DNA from: JBKPNJ01 sp963695705
Lineage (GTDB): Bacteria > Actinomycetota > Actinomycetes > Propionibacteriales > Nocardioidaceae
Reading direction: 5' to 3'
Length of the DNA: 64,000 nucleotides
NCBI GenBank assembly: GCA_963695705.1
Contig: CAVOHB010000001.1
Location: 186,001 to 250,000 of the forward strand
Below the pieces are notes generated by a model. It made no database searches, was not told the DNA's origin, and worked only from the letters and a program-made list of their open reading frames with translations. Shown here in pieces: positions 18,809 to 26,596 of the stretch (positions are counted from its first letter, which is position 1; each line of letters begins with the position of its first letter). The translations under genes and the position numbers were made by a program.

Positions 18809-20193
18809 GCGGACTCCCCCGGCGGACGGCCGGTCGTGTCACCGATCAGCTGGCCGGGGCCTGGGTTGTCCTGGCCCGCGAGCTCGCTCATCGACGCTGC
18901 CGCTACCCCCGGTTGGGTGACGGCCGCAACGGCACTCGGGTGCAGCGCGAACAGCTCCGCGAGGGCGTCGGCGTAGGAGGACCCGGCCGGTTGCTCGGCC
19001 AGCTCCTTGATGCGCACGGTCGGAGCGTGCAGCAGCTTGTGCGCGACCCGGCGGACGGTGTGCTCCAGCTCGGCCCGGGCAACGGGGTCGAGTCCCGGCA
19101 GCCGGCCGTCGAGACGTCCCAGCTCCGCTTCGACGACGCCGGTGGCCATGGATCGTAGGGCGACCACGGTCGGTGTCACCCGGGCCGCCCGACGAGCCGA
19201 CTCGAAGGTCGCCACTTCCTCCGCAACGATCCGACGGACCTGCTCGATGTCGGCCGCGGTGACCTGGTCGGTCACCGTCTCTGCGAGGTCCGCGAGCCCG
19301 ACGAGCGTGACACCCGGGATCTGCTCGACGACCGTGTCGACGTCATGGGGAAGGGCCAGGTCGATGATGGCCAACGGGCGAGCCCCCCGACCGTCGAGCG
19401 CCTCGTCAACGTCGTCGCTGGTGAGCACGAGCGACGTCGCGCCGGTGCAGGAGACGACCAGATCGGCCCGGCGGACCTCGGCGGCGAGATCCTCCAGCGA
19501 GACGGTACGACCGTCGGCCGACCGAGCCAGGTGTTCCGCCCGTTCGGCGCTGCGGTTGGCGATGACGATGGAGCCGACTCCCCGTCGCGTCAGCGTCGTC
19601 ACTGCCAGGGCGGCCATCGACCCGGCGCCGATGATGAGCGCGCGCCGACCGCGCAGCCCGTCGACGACGGGCTCGACCCGGTCGACGGCGACACTGACCA
19701 GCGATGGTCCCGCACGGTCGATGTCGGTCTCGGCGTGGGCGCGCTTGCCGACCCGCAGCGCCTGCTGGAACAGCGGGTTCAGTGATGCGCTCACCGACCC
19801 TGCGTCCTGGCCGCGGCGGAGTGCGTCGCGCACCTGGCCGAGGATCTGGCTCTCGCCGACCACCATCGAGTCGAGGCCGGCGGCGACGGAGAAGACGTGA
19901 GCCACCGCTCCCGCGTCGTAGTGGACATACAGATGAGGTGTGAAGTCGTCACGGGACTCGCCGGCCCGCTCGACCATCAGCCGGGACACGTCCTCGACGC
20001 TGCCGTGGAAGCGATCGACCTCGGCGTACACCTCGGTGCGGTTGCAGGTGGCGAGCACGGTCGCCTCGCTGACGTGGTCGCTGCCGACCACATCGGACAG
20101 GAGCTTGGACACTCCGTCCGCGTCGAGGGCGAGCCGCTCCAGCAGGGCGACGGGGGCGCTGCGGTGGGAGATACCGACGACCAGGACGCTCAC
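18805..20193 (-). CDS. hemA: Glutamyl-tRNA reductase
   Basis: First committed enzyme of the C5 heme pathway, reducing glutamyl-tRNA to glutamate-1-semialdehyde with NADPH; 462 residues. The N-terminus MSVLVVGISHRSAPV and ATCNRTEVYAE with nucleophile Cys50 are diagnostic; LIIGAGSMAALAVTTL is the NADPH-binding loop, and a C-terminal dimerization helix follows. Its ATG overlaps the rex stop by 4 bases, so rex and hemA share a message. NADH-sensing by Rex over heme supply is the likely logic. Confidence 0.96.
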   Translation of the reverse strand: MSVLVVGISHRSAPVALLERLALDADGVSKLLSDVVGSDHVSEATVLATCNRTEVYAEVDRFHGSVEDVSRLMVERAGESRDDFTPHLYVHYDAGAVAHVFSVAAGLDSMVVGESQILGQVRDALRRGQDAGSVSASLNPLFQQALRVGKRAHAETDIDRAGPSLVSVAVDRVEPVVDGLRGRRALIIGAGSMAALAVTTLTRRGVGSIVIANRSAERAEHLARSADGRTVSLEDLAAEVRRADLVVSCTGATSLVLTSDDVDEALDGRGARPLAIIDLALPHDVDTVVEQIPGVTLVGLADLAETVTDQVTAADIEQVRRIVAEEVATFESARRAARVTPTVVALRSMATGVVEAELGRLDGRLPGLDPVARAELEHTVRRVAHKLLHAPTVRIKELAEQPAGSSYADALAELFALHPSAVAAVTQPGVAAASMSELAGQDNPGPGQLIGDTTGRPPGESA

Positions 20194-20915
20194 ACCGACT
20201 CCACTCGGGGGCTCCGACCGCCGTCGACGAGCGCGCCCCCGGCGGCCAGCGACTTGCGCTGCTCGTGGTAGGCGAGGATCTGCATCTCGATGGACAGGTC
20301 GACTTTGCGCACGTCGACCCCGTCGGGAACCGACAGCACTGTGGGCGCGAAGTTGAGGACGGAGGTCACCCCGGCCGCCACCAGCCGGTCGCAGACCTCC
20401 TGGGCGACGGCAGCGGGAGTCGCGATGACACCGATCGACACCGCGCTGGCTCCGACGATCTCCTCAAGCTTGTCGTACGGGCGGATCGTCAGCCCGGCGA
20501 CGGCCTCGCCGATCCGCTTGGGATCGGCGTCGAGCAGCGCCACGACTCGGAAGCCGCGCGACACGAAGCCTGAGTAGCCGGCCAGCGCATGACCGAGGTT
20601 GCCGATGCCCACGATGATGACCGGCCAGTCCTGGGTCAGGCCGATCTCGCGGGCGATCTGATAGCGCAGGTACTCCACGTCGTATCCGACACCCCGGGTG
20701 CCGTACGACCCCAGGTAGGACAGGTCCTTGCGGAGCTTGGCAGAGTTGACGCCGGCGGTGGAGGCGAGCTCCTCGCTGGAGGCAGTGGCGATCGCCCGAT
20801 CGGACAGCGCGCTCAGTGCGCGCAGGTAGACCGGCAAACGGGCGACCGTCGCCTCGGGGATGCCACGCTCGGGACGCTGGTCGCGCGCAGTGGCCCGGGG
20901 AATGCGCGAAGTCAC
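20190..20915 (-). CDS. rex: Redox-sensing transcriptional repressor Rex
   Basis: NADH/NAD-responsive repressor of respiratory and fermentative genes; 241 residues. The N-terminal winged helix includes TAGVNSAKLRKDLSYLGSYG, and the Rossmann domain has VGIGNLGHALAGY near residue 104. GTG 20915 was chosen because a strong AGGAGGA site lies 5 bases upstream; the frame is open further but lacks a signal. Heading the rex-hemA-hemC-hemD string is the arrangement known from Streptomyces. A Rex-like operator lies at 20972-20987 in its own promoter, suggesting autoregulation. Confidence 0.95.
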   Translation of the reverse strand: MTSRIPRATARDQRPERGIPEATVARLPVYLRALSALSDRAIATASSEELASTAGVNSAKLRKDLSYLGSYGTRGVGYDVEYLRYQIAREIGLTQDWPVIIVGIGNLGHALAGYSGFVSRGFRVVALLDADPKRIGEAVAGLTIRPYDKLEEIVGASAVSIGVIATPAAVAQEVCDRLVAAGVTSVLNFAPTVLSVPDGVDVRKVDLSIEMQILAYHEQRKSLAAGGALVDGGRSPRVESV

Positions 20916-20959
20916 GATCCTCCTGGAGTGGTCGCCGGCTCGTCTGGGCCGACGGTCCC

Positions 20960-20988
20960 ACCTTAGAAGTTTGTGAACGGGAGAACAA
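20960..20988 (-). promoter_or_regulatory. rex promoter with Rex-like operator
   Basis: On the minus strand TTGTTC (20988-20983), 17 bases, then TAAGGT (20965-20960) fit a -35/-10 pair. Bases 20972-20987 read TGTGAACGGGAGAACA; the first half matches the Streptomyces Rex half-site TGTGAAC exactly, and the second half is degenerate (three mismatches to the TTCACA side). Rex bound here would cover the -35 box and spacer. Confidence 0.55.
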
Positions 20989-21027
20989 AATCGAGCGGCA
21001 CGGGCCCCAGCCCGATCCGGCAGGGGT

Positions 21028-21285
21028 TCACCCGAGCGCGGACCTGAGCCGCTGCTCGTCGACCTGCCAGTAGTCGTGCCGCCGCCCGTCGACGAGGGTG
21101 ACCGGTATCTGCTCGCCATACTCGTGCATCAGCGCCGGGTCGCCCTCGATGTCGACCTCGGTCCACGAGACGGAGAGTTCCGAGCAGACGCGGGCGACGA
21201 TCCTCGTCGCCTCCTCGCACAGATGACAGCCCGGCTTGGAGTAGACCGTTACCCGTGAGCCGGTGGGCTGGTCGCGCTGGTGCAT
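21028..21285 (-). CDS. Glutaredoxin-family protein
   Basis: Small thioredoxin-fold protein of 85 residues from ATG 21285. The redox site is PGCHLCEEA (Cys20, Cys23) after beta-strand VTVYSK. It retains IPVTLVDGRR, a cis-Pro loop, and ends in a short helix. Thiol-disulfide exchange, possibly with mycothiol-linked partners, is inferred. The conserved place between rex and the BldN-type sigma gene matches Streptomyces. A 112-base region holding the rex promoter separates it from rex. Confidence 0.85.
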   Translation of the reverse strand: MHQRDQPTGSRVTVYSKPGCHLCEEATRIVARVCSELSVSWTEVDIEGDPALMHEYGEQIPVTLVDGRRHDYWQVDEQRLRSALG

Positions 21286-21611
21286 TGCCGACACCCGCCG
21301 GAGTCTGCCAGACGGCGCCACCGGGTTCGGGCTCCGCCCGGAATGGCCCAGCCGGGATCGGGGACCGGGTCGCCGGCGCGACGATCGGTGCCAACTGCGA
21401 GTCACACGTACGATCGTGAGGGCCGGCGACGGGCCGGCCGCGGGCGGTGGTGGCCCATTGGTGACCGTTATGTGTGCTACACCCGGAAAGCGCCCTGGTG
21501 AAACACACAGCGTGACCGACTTTTGATCCGCCGTCACGACGTTCGCGTTTAGTATCCGAACGTAAGATGTCCAGGATTTTCGAGACGTTTCCCTAACCCG
21601 GGGGGAGTGGC
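21286..21611. other. Intergenic region upstream of BldN-like sigma gene (326 bases)
   Basis: Divergent region between the glutaredoxin gene (minus) and the sigma gene (plus). No further gene was seen. Its right third is less GC-rich and contains the inverted repeat at 21539-21563, a TAAGAT hexamer at 21563-21568 and a TAGTAT hexamer at 21550-21555, either of which could be a -10 box; no good -35 partner is evident. A GGGGGAG ribosome site precedes ATG 21612. Confidence 0.5.
21539..21563. promoter_or_regulatory. Inverted repeat in sigma-factor promoter region
   Basis: Perfect 7-base arms ACGTTCG (21539-21545) and CGAACGT (21557-21563) with an 11-base spacer, i.e. two half-sites 18 bases apart centre to centre, about 50 bases before the sigma gene start. 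It overlaps candidate -10 hexamers, as a repressor site would. It does not obviously match the BldD box. Confidence 0.4.
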
Positions 21612-22418
21612 ATGCGAGTGCAGCACGGCGCCGGTCTTCCCGGCCTCGACGCGCTTCGTGCCGCGCTCGCGCAGATCATCGCAAACCCGGTGCCAGGATT
21701 CGCCTCGACCGGTCCGGCGGGGGGAAGTGCGCCGTCGTCGCCGCCCTGGGCCTGGAGCGAGGCGGCCGACGTCAGGGCGGACACGCCGGCGCATGGTGCG
21801 GGTGGTCGGGCCGCGCAGGCGAGGATCGGCGGCGCCGGCCGCGCGGGCGCCGGCGAACGTGTCGATAGCGGTCCCGACCCGCGGCTGGTGGCCCTGGTGG
21901 ACCTGGCCCGGACCGGGGACCCGGACGCGTTCGGGCAGCTCTACGACCACTACGTGAGCACGATCTACCGGTTCCTGTACTACCGGCTGGGCTCGCACAC
22001 CCTGGCCGAGGATCTCACCAGCGAGACGTTCTTCAAGGCGCTGCGCAGCCTCGGCTCGTTCCGGTGGCAGGGAAAGGACTTCGGCGCCTGGCTCGTGACC
22101 ATCGCCCGGAACCTGGTGGCTGACCACTACAAGTCCAGTCGTTACCGCCTGGAGGTGACCACCGACGACTTCCTGGCACACGACACATCCACCGGCGACC
22201 TGGAGGACGACGTCATCGCCGGGCTGACCAACGAGACGCTCGTCGAGACCCTGCGCCAGCTGGCGCCGGAGCAGCAGGAGTGTCTGGTGATGCGCTTCCT
22301 GCAGGGCTGGTCCATCGCCGAGACCGCCCGGGCCCTCGACCGTAGCGAGGGAGCCATCAAGCAGCTTCAGCTGCGGGCGCTCCGCAACCTGGCGAAGTTG
22401 CTTCCGGACGGTCTCTGA
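21612..22418 (+). CDS. bldN: BldN-like ECF sigma factor with N-terminal pro-extension
   Basis: Extracytoplasmic-function sigma factor of 268 residues. Region 2 (about 95-165) includes FGQLYDHYVSTIYRFLYYRL and AEDLTSETFFKALRSL; region 4 (about 205-262) includes LAPEQQECLVMRFLQGWSIAET. The sequence FGAWLVTIARNLVADHYKSSR is almost that of Streptomyces BldN. As in BldN, an 85-90 residue Ala/Gly-rich N-terminal extension precedes region 2; in Streptomyces this is removed from a pro-protein. The next gene encodes an RsbN-like anti-sigma factor. Predicted role: control of aerial/sporulation surface genes or an equivalent developmental programme. Confidence 0.88.
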   Translation: MRVQHGAGLPGLDALRAALAQIIANPVPGFASTGPAGGSAPSSPPWAWSEAADVRADTPAHGAGGRAAQARIGGAGRAGAGERVDSGPDPRLVALVDLARTGDPDAFGQLYDHYVSTIYRFLYYRLGSHTLAEDLTSETFFKALRSLGSFRWQGKDFGAWLVTIARNLVADHYKSSRYRLEVTTDDFLAHDTSTGDLEDDVIAGLTNETLVETLRQLAPEQQECLVMRFLQGWSIAETARALDRSEGAIKQLQLRALRNLAKLLPDGL

Positions 22419-22473
22419 TGCCGCCAGGACACCGCCGGAGGGCGCCAAATAGGCTGCACACGCCCAAAAGCCG

Positions 22474-22502
22474 CGTAGCCTATCGCGGCCCCGCGTCGTT
22501 GA
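22474..22502 (+). promoter_or_regulatory. Candidate sigma-BldN-type promoter upstream of anti-sigma gene
   Basis: CGTAGC (22474-22479), a 17-base spacer, then CGTTGA (22497-22502). This closely resembles the reported Streptomyces sigma-BldN consensus as I recall it (CGTAAC, 16 bases, CGTTGA): one mismatch and one extra spacer base. It lies 43 bases before the ATG of the RsbN-like gene, which would make the anti-sigma gene a target of the neighbouring sigma factor. Confidence 0.5.
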
Positions 22503-22504
22503 GA

Positions 22505-22529
22505 GGTATGCACGCGCTGCCCGCATACC
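22505..22529 (+). repeat. Inverted repeat in leader of anti-sigma gene
   Basis: Arms GGTATGC (22505-22511) and GCATACC (22523-22529) with an 11-base loop. It lies directly after the candidate -10 element and 16 bases before the start codon, just upstream of a GGAAAG ribosome site. It could be an operator at the transcription start or an RNA hairpin near the ribosome site. Confidence 0.4.
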
Positions 22530-22545
22530 AATCGGAAAGACGCAC

Positions 22546-23967
22546 ATGAGAGAGCTACTGACAGCGCGCCGCCGCGCCGAGGAGCTCGATCACGCCCTCG
22601 AGGGTGACGGGGGGAACCTCGATCCGAGCCTGCAGGCGCCGTTGCGCGCCGCCGTCCTCCTGCGCGCACGCGAGCCGGTGTCGCCCGGCAGCGACTTCGA
22701 GTCCGAGCTGCGCGCCGCCCTGGTGGCCGAGGTCGAGTCCGCTTTCGAGCCCGTCGTCACCGCCATGCCTCAGCGGCCCAGGCATCGGGGGCGCCGGCTC
22801 GTTGCCGCGGCCTCCGCGCTGGTGATTGTCGGAGCCGGGACCGGGGTGGCCACGGCCGCCCAGCAGGCGCTGCCCGGGGACCTGCTCTATCCGGTCAAGC
22901 GGTCGCTCGAGAGCGTCCAGCTCAGCATCGCCCGCGGCAACTTCAGCCGCGGCGGCGAGTACCTCGACGAGGCATCCACTCGGCTCGACGAGGTTGCGGG
23001 CCTCGCGGACCGGGGAGGGTCTGACGAGCAGACCACCTCGGACATCAGCAGCACGATTCAAGACTTCACCGAGCAGGCCACGGTCGGCGGACAGTTGCTG
23101 ATGGAGGCCTACCGCACCGACGGCGACAACGGAGCGCTGGCCCAGGTCCGCCTGTTCACGACGTCGGCAGCCGTCCAGATGAGCGACCTGGCCGCCGCCG
23201 TCCCCGACGTTGCGCAGCAGTCGTTCGCACACGCCGAGGGGACGGTCGGGTCGCTGGACTCCGCCGCGGTGATCGTCTGCCCGGACTGCACGGACTCGCT
23301 GCCCGCGGTCCAGGTCCCCAGCTACCTGCTGTCGGTCCGGACGTTCCTTCCCGATGTGGACCCGAGCACCCTTCCGATCCCGTCGACAGCACCGCTTCCA
23401 GCGACCCCGGGGGTACCGGACATCACTCTCACCCCGCTGCCGGCCGCTGATCCGACCATTGGTCCTCCGACCACCGCTCCGACGGTTCCCCCGTCCACCG
23501 TCGTCACCACCGCGCCGGGTTCAGGACCCCCCGTGACCATCCCGGTCGCCCCGGCGACCGACGTGCCCACCGGTGCTCCGACAAGCGTGCCGACGGATAT
23601 CCCGACGAGCCCGTTCACACCCACGCCGAGCACGCCCACCCCGACCGCCCCGACGCCGACTGGACCGACCACTCCCGGCACCACGACCGGCCCGGGCGGA
23701 CCGATCACCGACCCCACGACCGGGCCGACGACGGGACCCACCGGCGGGGTCACCACCGACCCGACGGCGTCTCCCCCGACGGTCTCCGCCTCGACCGCCA
23801 CGACCCCCACGGACTCTCAGCCGTCGTTCCCGTCGCTTCCACCGTCGACGATCTCCGTGCCCGCGCCCCCTTCGGGCGTGACCCCCTCCCCGTCGCTGTC
23901 ACCATCCTCGCCGTCGACTGCGAGCGAGTCATCCTCGACGCCGAGTGCCGAGAGCCCACCGCCCTGA
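22546..23967 (+). CDS. RsbN-like anti-sigma factor (DUF5667) with Pro/Thr/Ser-rich tail
   Basis: A 473-residue single-pass membrane protein. Residues 1-84 are cytoplasmic and would hold the sigma partner; a transmembrane helix follows at about 85-105. Next comes the LPGDLLYPVKRSLESVQL block and a helical domain to about 250 typical of DUF5667 and of Streptomyces RsbN. A pair CPDCTDS occurs near residue 247. From about residue 270 to the end, some 200 residues are almost only Pro, Thr, Ser, Gly and Ala, probably an extracytoplasmic, wall-spanning segment. Position right after the BldN-like gene supports the anti-sigma role. Confidence 0.82.
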   Translation: MRELLTARRRAEELDHALEGDGGNLDPSLQAPLRAAVLLRAREPVSPGSDFESELRAALVAEVESAFEPVVTAMPQRPRHRGRRLVAAASALVIVGAGTGVATAAQQALPGDLLYPVKRSLESVQLSIARGNFSRGGEYLDEASTRLDEVAGLADRGGSDEQTTSDISSTIQDFTEQATVGGQLLMEAYRTDGDNGALAQVRLFTTSAAVQMSDLAAAVPDVAQQSFAHAEGTVGSLDSAAVIVCPDCTDSLPAVQVPSYLLSVRTFLPDVDPSTLPIPSTAPLPATPGVPDITLTPLPAADPTIGPPTTAPTVPPSTVVTTAPGSGPPVTIPVAPATDVPTGAPTSVPTDIPTSPFTPTPSTPTPTAPTPTGPTTPGTTTGPGGPITDPTTGPTTGPTGGVTTDPTASPPTVSASTATTPTDSQPSFPSLPPSTISVPAPPSGVTPSPSLSPSSPSTASESSSTPSAESPPP

Positions 23968-23993
23968 CGGTGCGGGTGCGGCCGGCGGAGTCG

Positions 23994-25017
23994 CTAGCCG
24001 AACACGCCACGCCTCTTCTCCAGCAGGGTGAAGAGCGTCTGCTGGATCGTCTCGCGGACCTGGTTCGGTGAGGTTGAAGACCAGCATCGGGTCCTCGGCC
24101 GCCCCCTCGGGGTAGGAGTCGGTGGTGATCGGCGGGCCGAACTCGATCAGCCACTTCGACGGCAACGGCACCAGACCCAGCGGCCCGAGCCAGGGAAAGA
24201 ACGGTGTGACCGGCACGTACGGCACACCCAGAACCCTGGCGAGGAAGGGCACATTGGCGATCATCGGGTAGATCTCCTCCGCCCCGACGATCGAACACGG
24301 CACGATGGGCACGCCGGTGCGCAGTGCGGCGGTGACGAAGCCGCCCCTGCCGAAGCGCTGCAGCTTGTAGCGTTCGCTGAACGGCTTCCCGATCCCTTTG
24401 AAACCCTCCGGCCACACGCCGACCAGGTCGCCCTGGGCGAGCATCCGCTCGGCGTCCTCGGCGCAGGCCTTGGTAACACCGGTCTTGCGAGCCAGCTCTC
24501 CGACGAACGGCAGGCTGAACACGAGGTCCGCACCGAGCATCCGCAACCGGCGACCGGCATCGTCGTGGACCACAAGTCCGGTGATGAGGGCGTCCAGCGG
24601 GATCGTGCCCGAGTGGTTCGCCACCACCAGGGCACCACCGGCGGCCGGGATGTTGTCGGCGCCGCGGACCTCGACACGAAACCAGTTGTGGGCCAGCGGG
24701 CGCAACGCCGCAAGGACCACGCTGTCGCAAACCTGGGGGTCGAATCCGAACTCATCGACCTCGTAGTCCCCGGTGAGCCGGCGCCGGGCGAAGGCCAGCG
24801 TTTCAGCCAGAACCTTCGACCAGCGGTCGTCGGCGCCTTCTTCCTCGGCGCATTCTCGCTCGATGCCGTCTTCCTCGGCGCATTCTCGCTCGATGCCGTC
24901 TCGCTCGGAGCCGTCCCGCACGGTGCTGACTCGCTCGGGGCCTTCTCGCTCGGGGGTGACTCGCTCGGTGCCGTCTCGCTCCGGCTCGGAGGGCGATCGC
25001 GTCGCCAGGTCGACCAC
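23994..25017 (-). CDS. PlsC-like 1-acylglycerol-phosphate acyltransferase; frameshift near 3' end
   Basis: Lysophospholipid acyltransferase family, about 340 residues. The acyltransferase block NHSGTIPLD (near residue 135) and the glycerol-phosphate block GVWPEGFKGIGK are present. The continuous frame becomes non-homologous after MLVFNLT near 24066; the other frame continues with QVRETIQQTLFTLLEKRRGVFG to a TAG at 23994, so one indel is inferred. The first 60 residues are a charged Glu/Arg repeat including a perfect 30-base duplication. GTG 25017 has GGAGG upstream and sits 2 bases after the SDR gene, as in the mycobacterial Rv0501-Rv0502 pair. Confidence 0.85.
24841..24900 (-). repeat. Perfect 30-bp tandem duplication in acyltransferase 5' coding region
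   Basis: Bases 24841-24870 and 24871-24900 are identical. In the protein they give two copies of DGIERECAEE. Further degenerate CTCGCTCGG-type units continue to about 24990, giving a Glu/Arg-rich low-complexity N-terminus. Confidence 0.85.
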
Positions 25018-25019
25018 GC

Positions 25020-26039
25020 CTACCTCCGACCCGTCAGCATCGACTGGATCAGCTCTTCGGCAGCCACCACCCGCTCGGCCCGCAGTGGGCCCTCCGCCGC
25101 GCTGCGGGCGAAGTCGCCGAACGCCTCCGCTGTGGTGTAGTCCGGGGTGAACTTCAGCGTGTCGCGCATCCTCGAGGTGTCGATCCCTCGTCCGTACGTG
25201 AGCAGGGACACCTGTTCGGCGGAGAAGTCCAGAGCCCCGGTCCTGCGCAGCGTGGCCGCCACCGTTCCCACAGCCATCGCCGGAACCGGTATCGCCGGGC
25301 GACCCATCCGGCGCAGCGCCTGCGACAGCATCAGGATGCCGTCGCCCGCGACGTTGATGGTGCCCTCGGCGTCGGAGAGAGCAGCCTGCAGCAGCGCCGC
25401 CAGCGCGTCGTCCTCGTGACAGAACTGCAGGCGTGGATCGAAGCCCAGCACAGTGGGCACGACGGGCAGCGAGAAGTACCTGGTCAGCGGAGTGTCGATG
25501 ACGGGACCCACCACGCTGGCACAGCGGAGCAGCACGACGCGGACGTCGGGGCGCCGCCGCGCGAACCCGCGGACGTAGCCCTCGACCTCGACGGAGTCCT
25601 TGCCGAAGCCCGACCGGGGTAGCTGTCTGGGCTCCATGTCCTCGGAGAACATCGCCGGGTCACGCGGTGAGGCGCCGTAGACCGCGCTCGACGACTTGAC
25701 CACGAGCGACTGCACCGTTGGCGACTGCTGGCAGGCGGCGATCAGCTGCATCGTGCCGATCACGTTGATCTCCTTCATCGCGATGCGTCCCCCCACGCCG
25801 TGCGGGGTCGCGATGACGTTCATGTGCACGACCGTGTCGACGGCCTCCTCGGTGATCACCTTGGCGATCACGGGATTCCTGATGTCCGCCCGTACGACCC
25901 GGACGCGGCCGAGATCGTGCTTCGGCGGCACGACGTCGACACCGATCACCCGGTCCACGTCGGGCTCGGCGGTCAGCAGAGTGGCGAAACGGCCGCCGAG
26001 ATCACGCGAGACGCCCGTAACGAGGACCACGCGGCCCAT
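25020..26039 (-). CDS. NAD-dependent epimerase/dehydratase family protein (extended SDR)
   Basis: A 339-residue Rossmann protein. VLVTGVSRDLGGRFA at the N-terminus is the nucleotide-binding loop, VRADIRNP follows strand 3, and SSSAVYGASP carries the catalytic Ser/Tyr region. It matches the mycobacterial Rv0501 (GalE-like) group next to an acyltransferase and the small HTH and basic-peptide genes, so synteny is strong. The substrate is unknown; a nucleotide-sugar or lipid-linked substrate is possible. Confidence 0.85.
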   Translation of the reverse strand: MGRVVLVTGVSRDLGGRFATLLTAEPDVDRVIGVDVVPPKHDLGRVRVVRADIRNPVIAKVITEEAVDTVVHMNVIATPHGVGGRIAMKEINVIGTMQLIAACQQSPTVQSLVVKSSSAVYGASPRDPAMFSEDMEPRQLPRSGFGKDSVEVEGYVRGFARRRPDVRVVLLRCASVVGPVIDTPLTRYFSLPVVPTVLGFDPRLQFCHEDDALAALLQAALSDAEGTINVAGDGILMLSQALRRMGRPAIPVPAMAVGTVAATLRRTGALDFSAEQVSLLTYGRGIDTSRMRDTLKFTPDYTTAEAFGDFARSAAEGPLRAERVVAAEELIQSMLTGRR

Positions 26040-26104
26040 CGGATCCTCCAGATCAGAGCGGCTGATGACTCCCCCATCGGGGAGCCGATCCGGGCGGTGC
26101 CGGG

Positions 26105-26206
26105 CTACTTTCCCTGACGGCGACGCTGGATGCGCGTCTTCTTCAACAGCTTGCGGTGCTTCTTCTTCGCCATTCGCTTTCGGCGCTTCTTGATGACTGA
26201 ACCCAC
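26105..26206 (-). CDS. 33-residue basic ribosomal protein bS22-like (AURKAIP1/COX24 domain)
   Basis: Very short, strongly basic peptide: VGSVIKKRRKRMAKKKHRKL, then KKTRIQRRRQGK. It matches the Rv0500B-type protein found on mycobacterial ribosomes (bS22). GTG 26206 is preceded by AAAGGGG at good spacing, and the stop is TAG 26105. It lies between the HTH gene and the SDR gene exactly as in mycobacteria. Binding to the small ribosomal subunit is inferred from the family. Confidence 0.88.
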   Translation of the reverse strand: MGSVIKKRRKRMAKKKHRKLLKKTRIQRRRQGK

Positions 26207-26371
26207 GGTTCCCCTTTCAGGGGGCTATCTTGTGCGGCGGCGGGGCGCCGCAGCAGTAGGGGCCGGGGTGCTAGCCCGGCTCAGCAGACCAAGGGTAACC
26301 GGTCGCGGTCGGGTGCACGCGCCCCTCAGGATCACCATCCGGCGTACCGGCGGCGTGAGCGTCGCGGCCGC

Positions 26372-26596
26372 TCAGCCGGCCTGGAAGTAGGACTTGCGCA
26401 GGTAGTCGTTCACCGCGGTCTCCGGCACCCGGAAGGACCGGCCCACCCGAGCGGCCGGCAACTCCCCGGAGTGGACCAGGCGGTAGACGGTCATGTTGGA
26501 GACCCGCATCACCGCGGCGACCTCGGCCACCGTCAGAAAATGGATCTCGGAGATCGGCTGGTCTCCTGCTGCTGCTCCGGACCTGCTTGAGGCCAT
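26372..26596 (-). CDS. Small MerR/excisionase-type helix-turn-helix protein
   Basis: A 74-residue DNA-binding protein from ATG 26596. FLTVAEVAAVMRVSNMTVYRL is the helix-turn-helix and GELPAARVGRSFRVPETAV the wing, the layout of the excisionase-family HTH_17. It is orthologous by sequence and place to mycobacterial Rv0500A, upstream of the 33-residue ribosomal peptide. It is not linked to any integrase here, so it is a resident regulator rather than a phage excisionase. Targets unknown. Confidence 0.85.
   Translation of the reverse strand: MASSRSGAAAGDQPISEIHFLTVAEVAAVMRVSNMTVYRLVHSGELPAARVGRSFRVPETAVNDYLRKSYFQAG

Noticed and set aside
26372..26596. Phage excisionase suggesting an integrated element
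   Set aside because: Orthologous by sequence and place to the resident mycobacterial Rv0500A; no integrase, att repeats or phage genes nearby.
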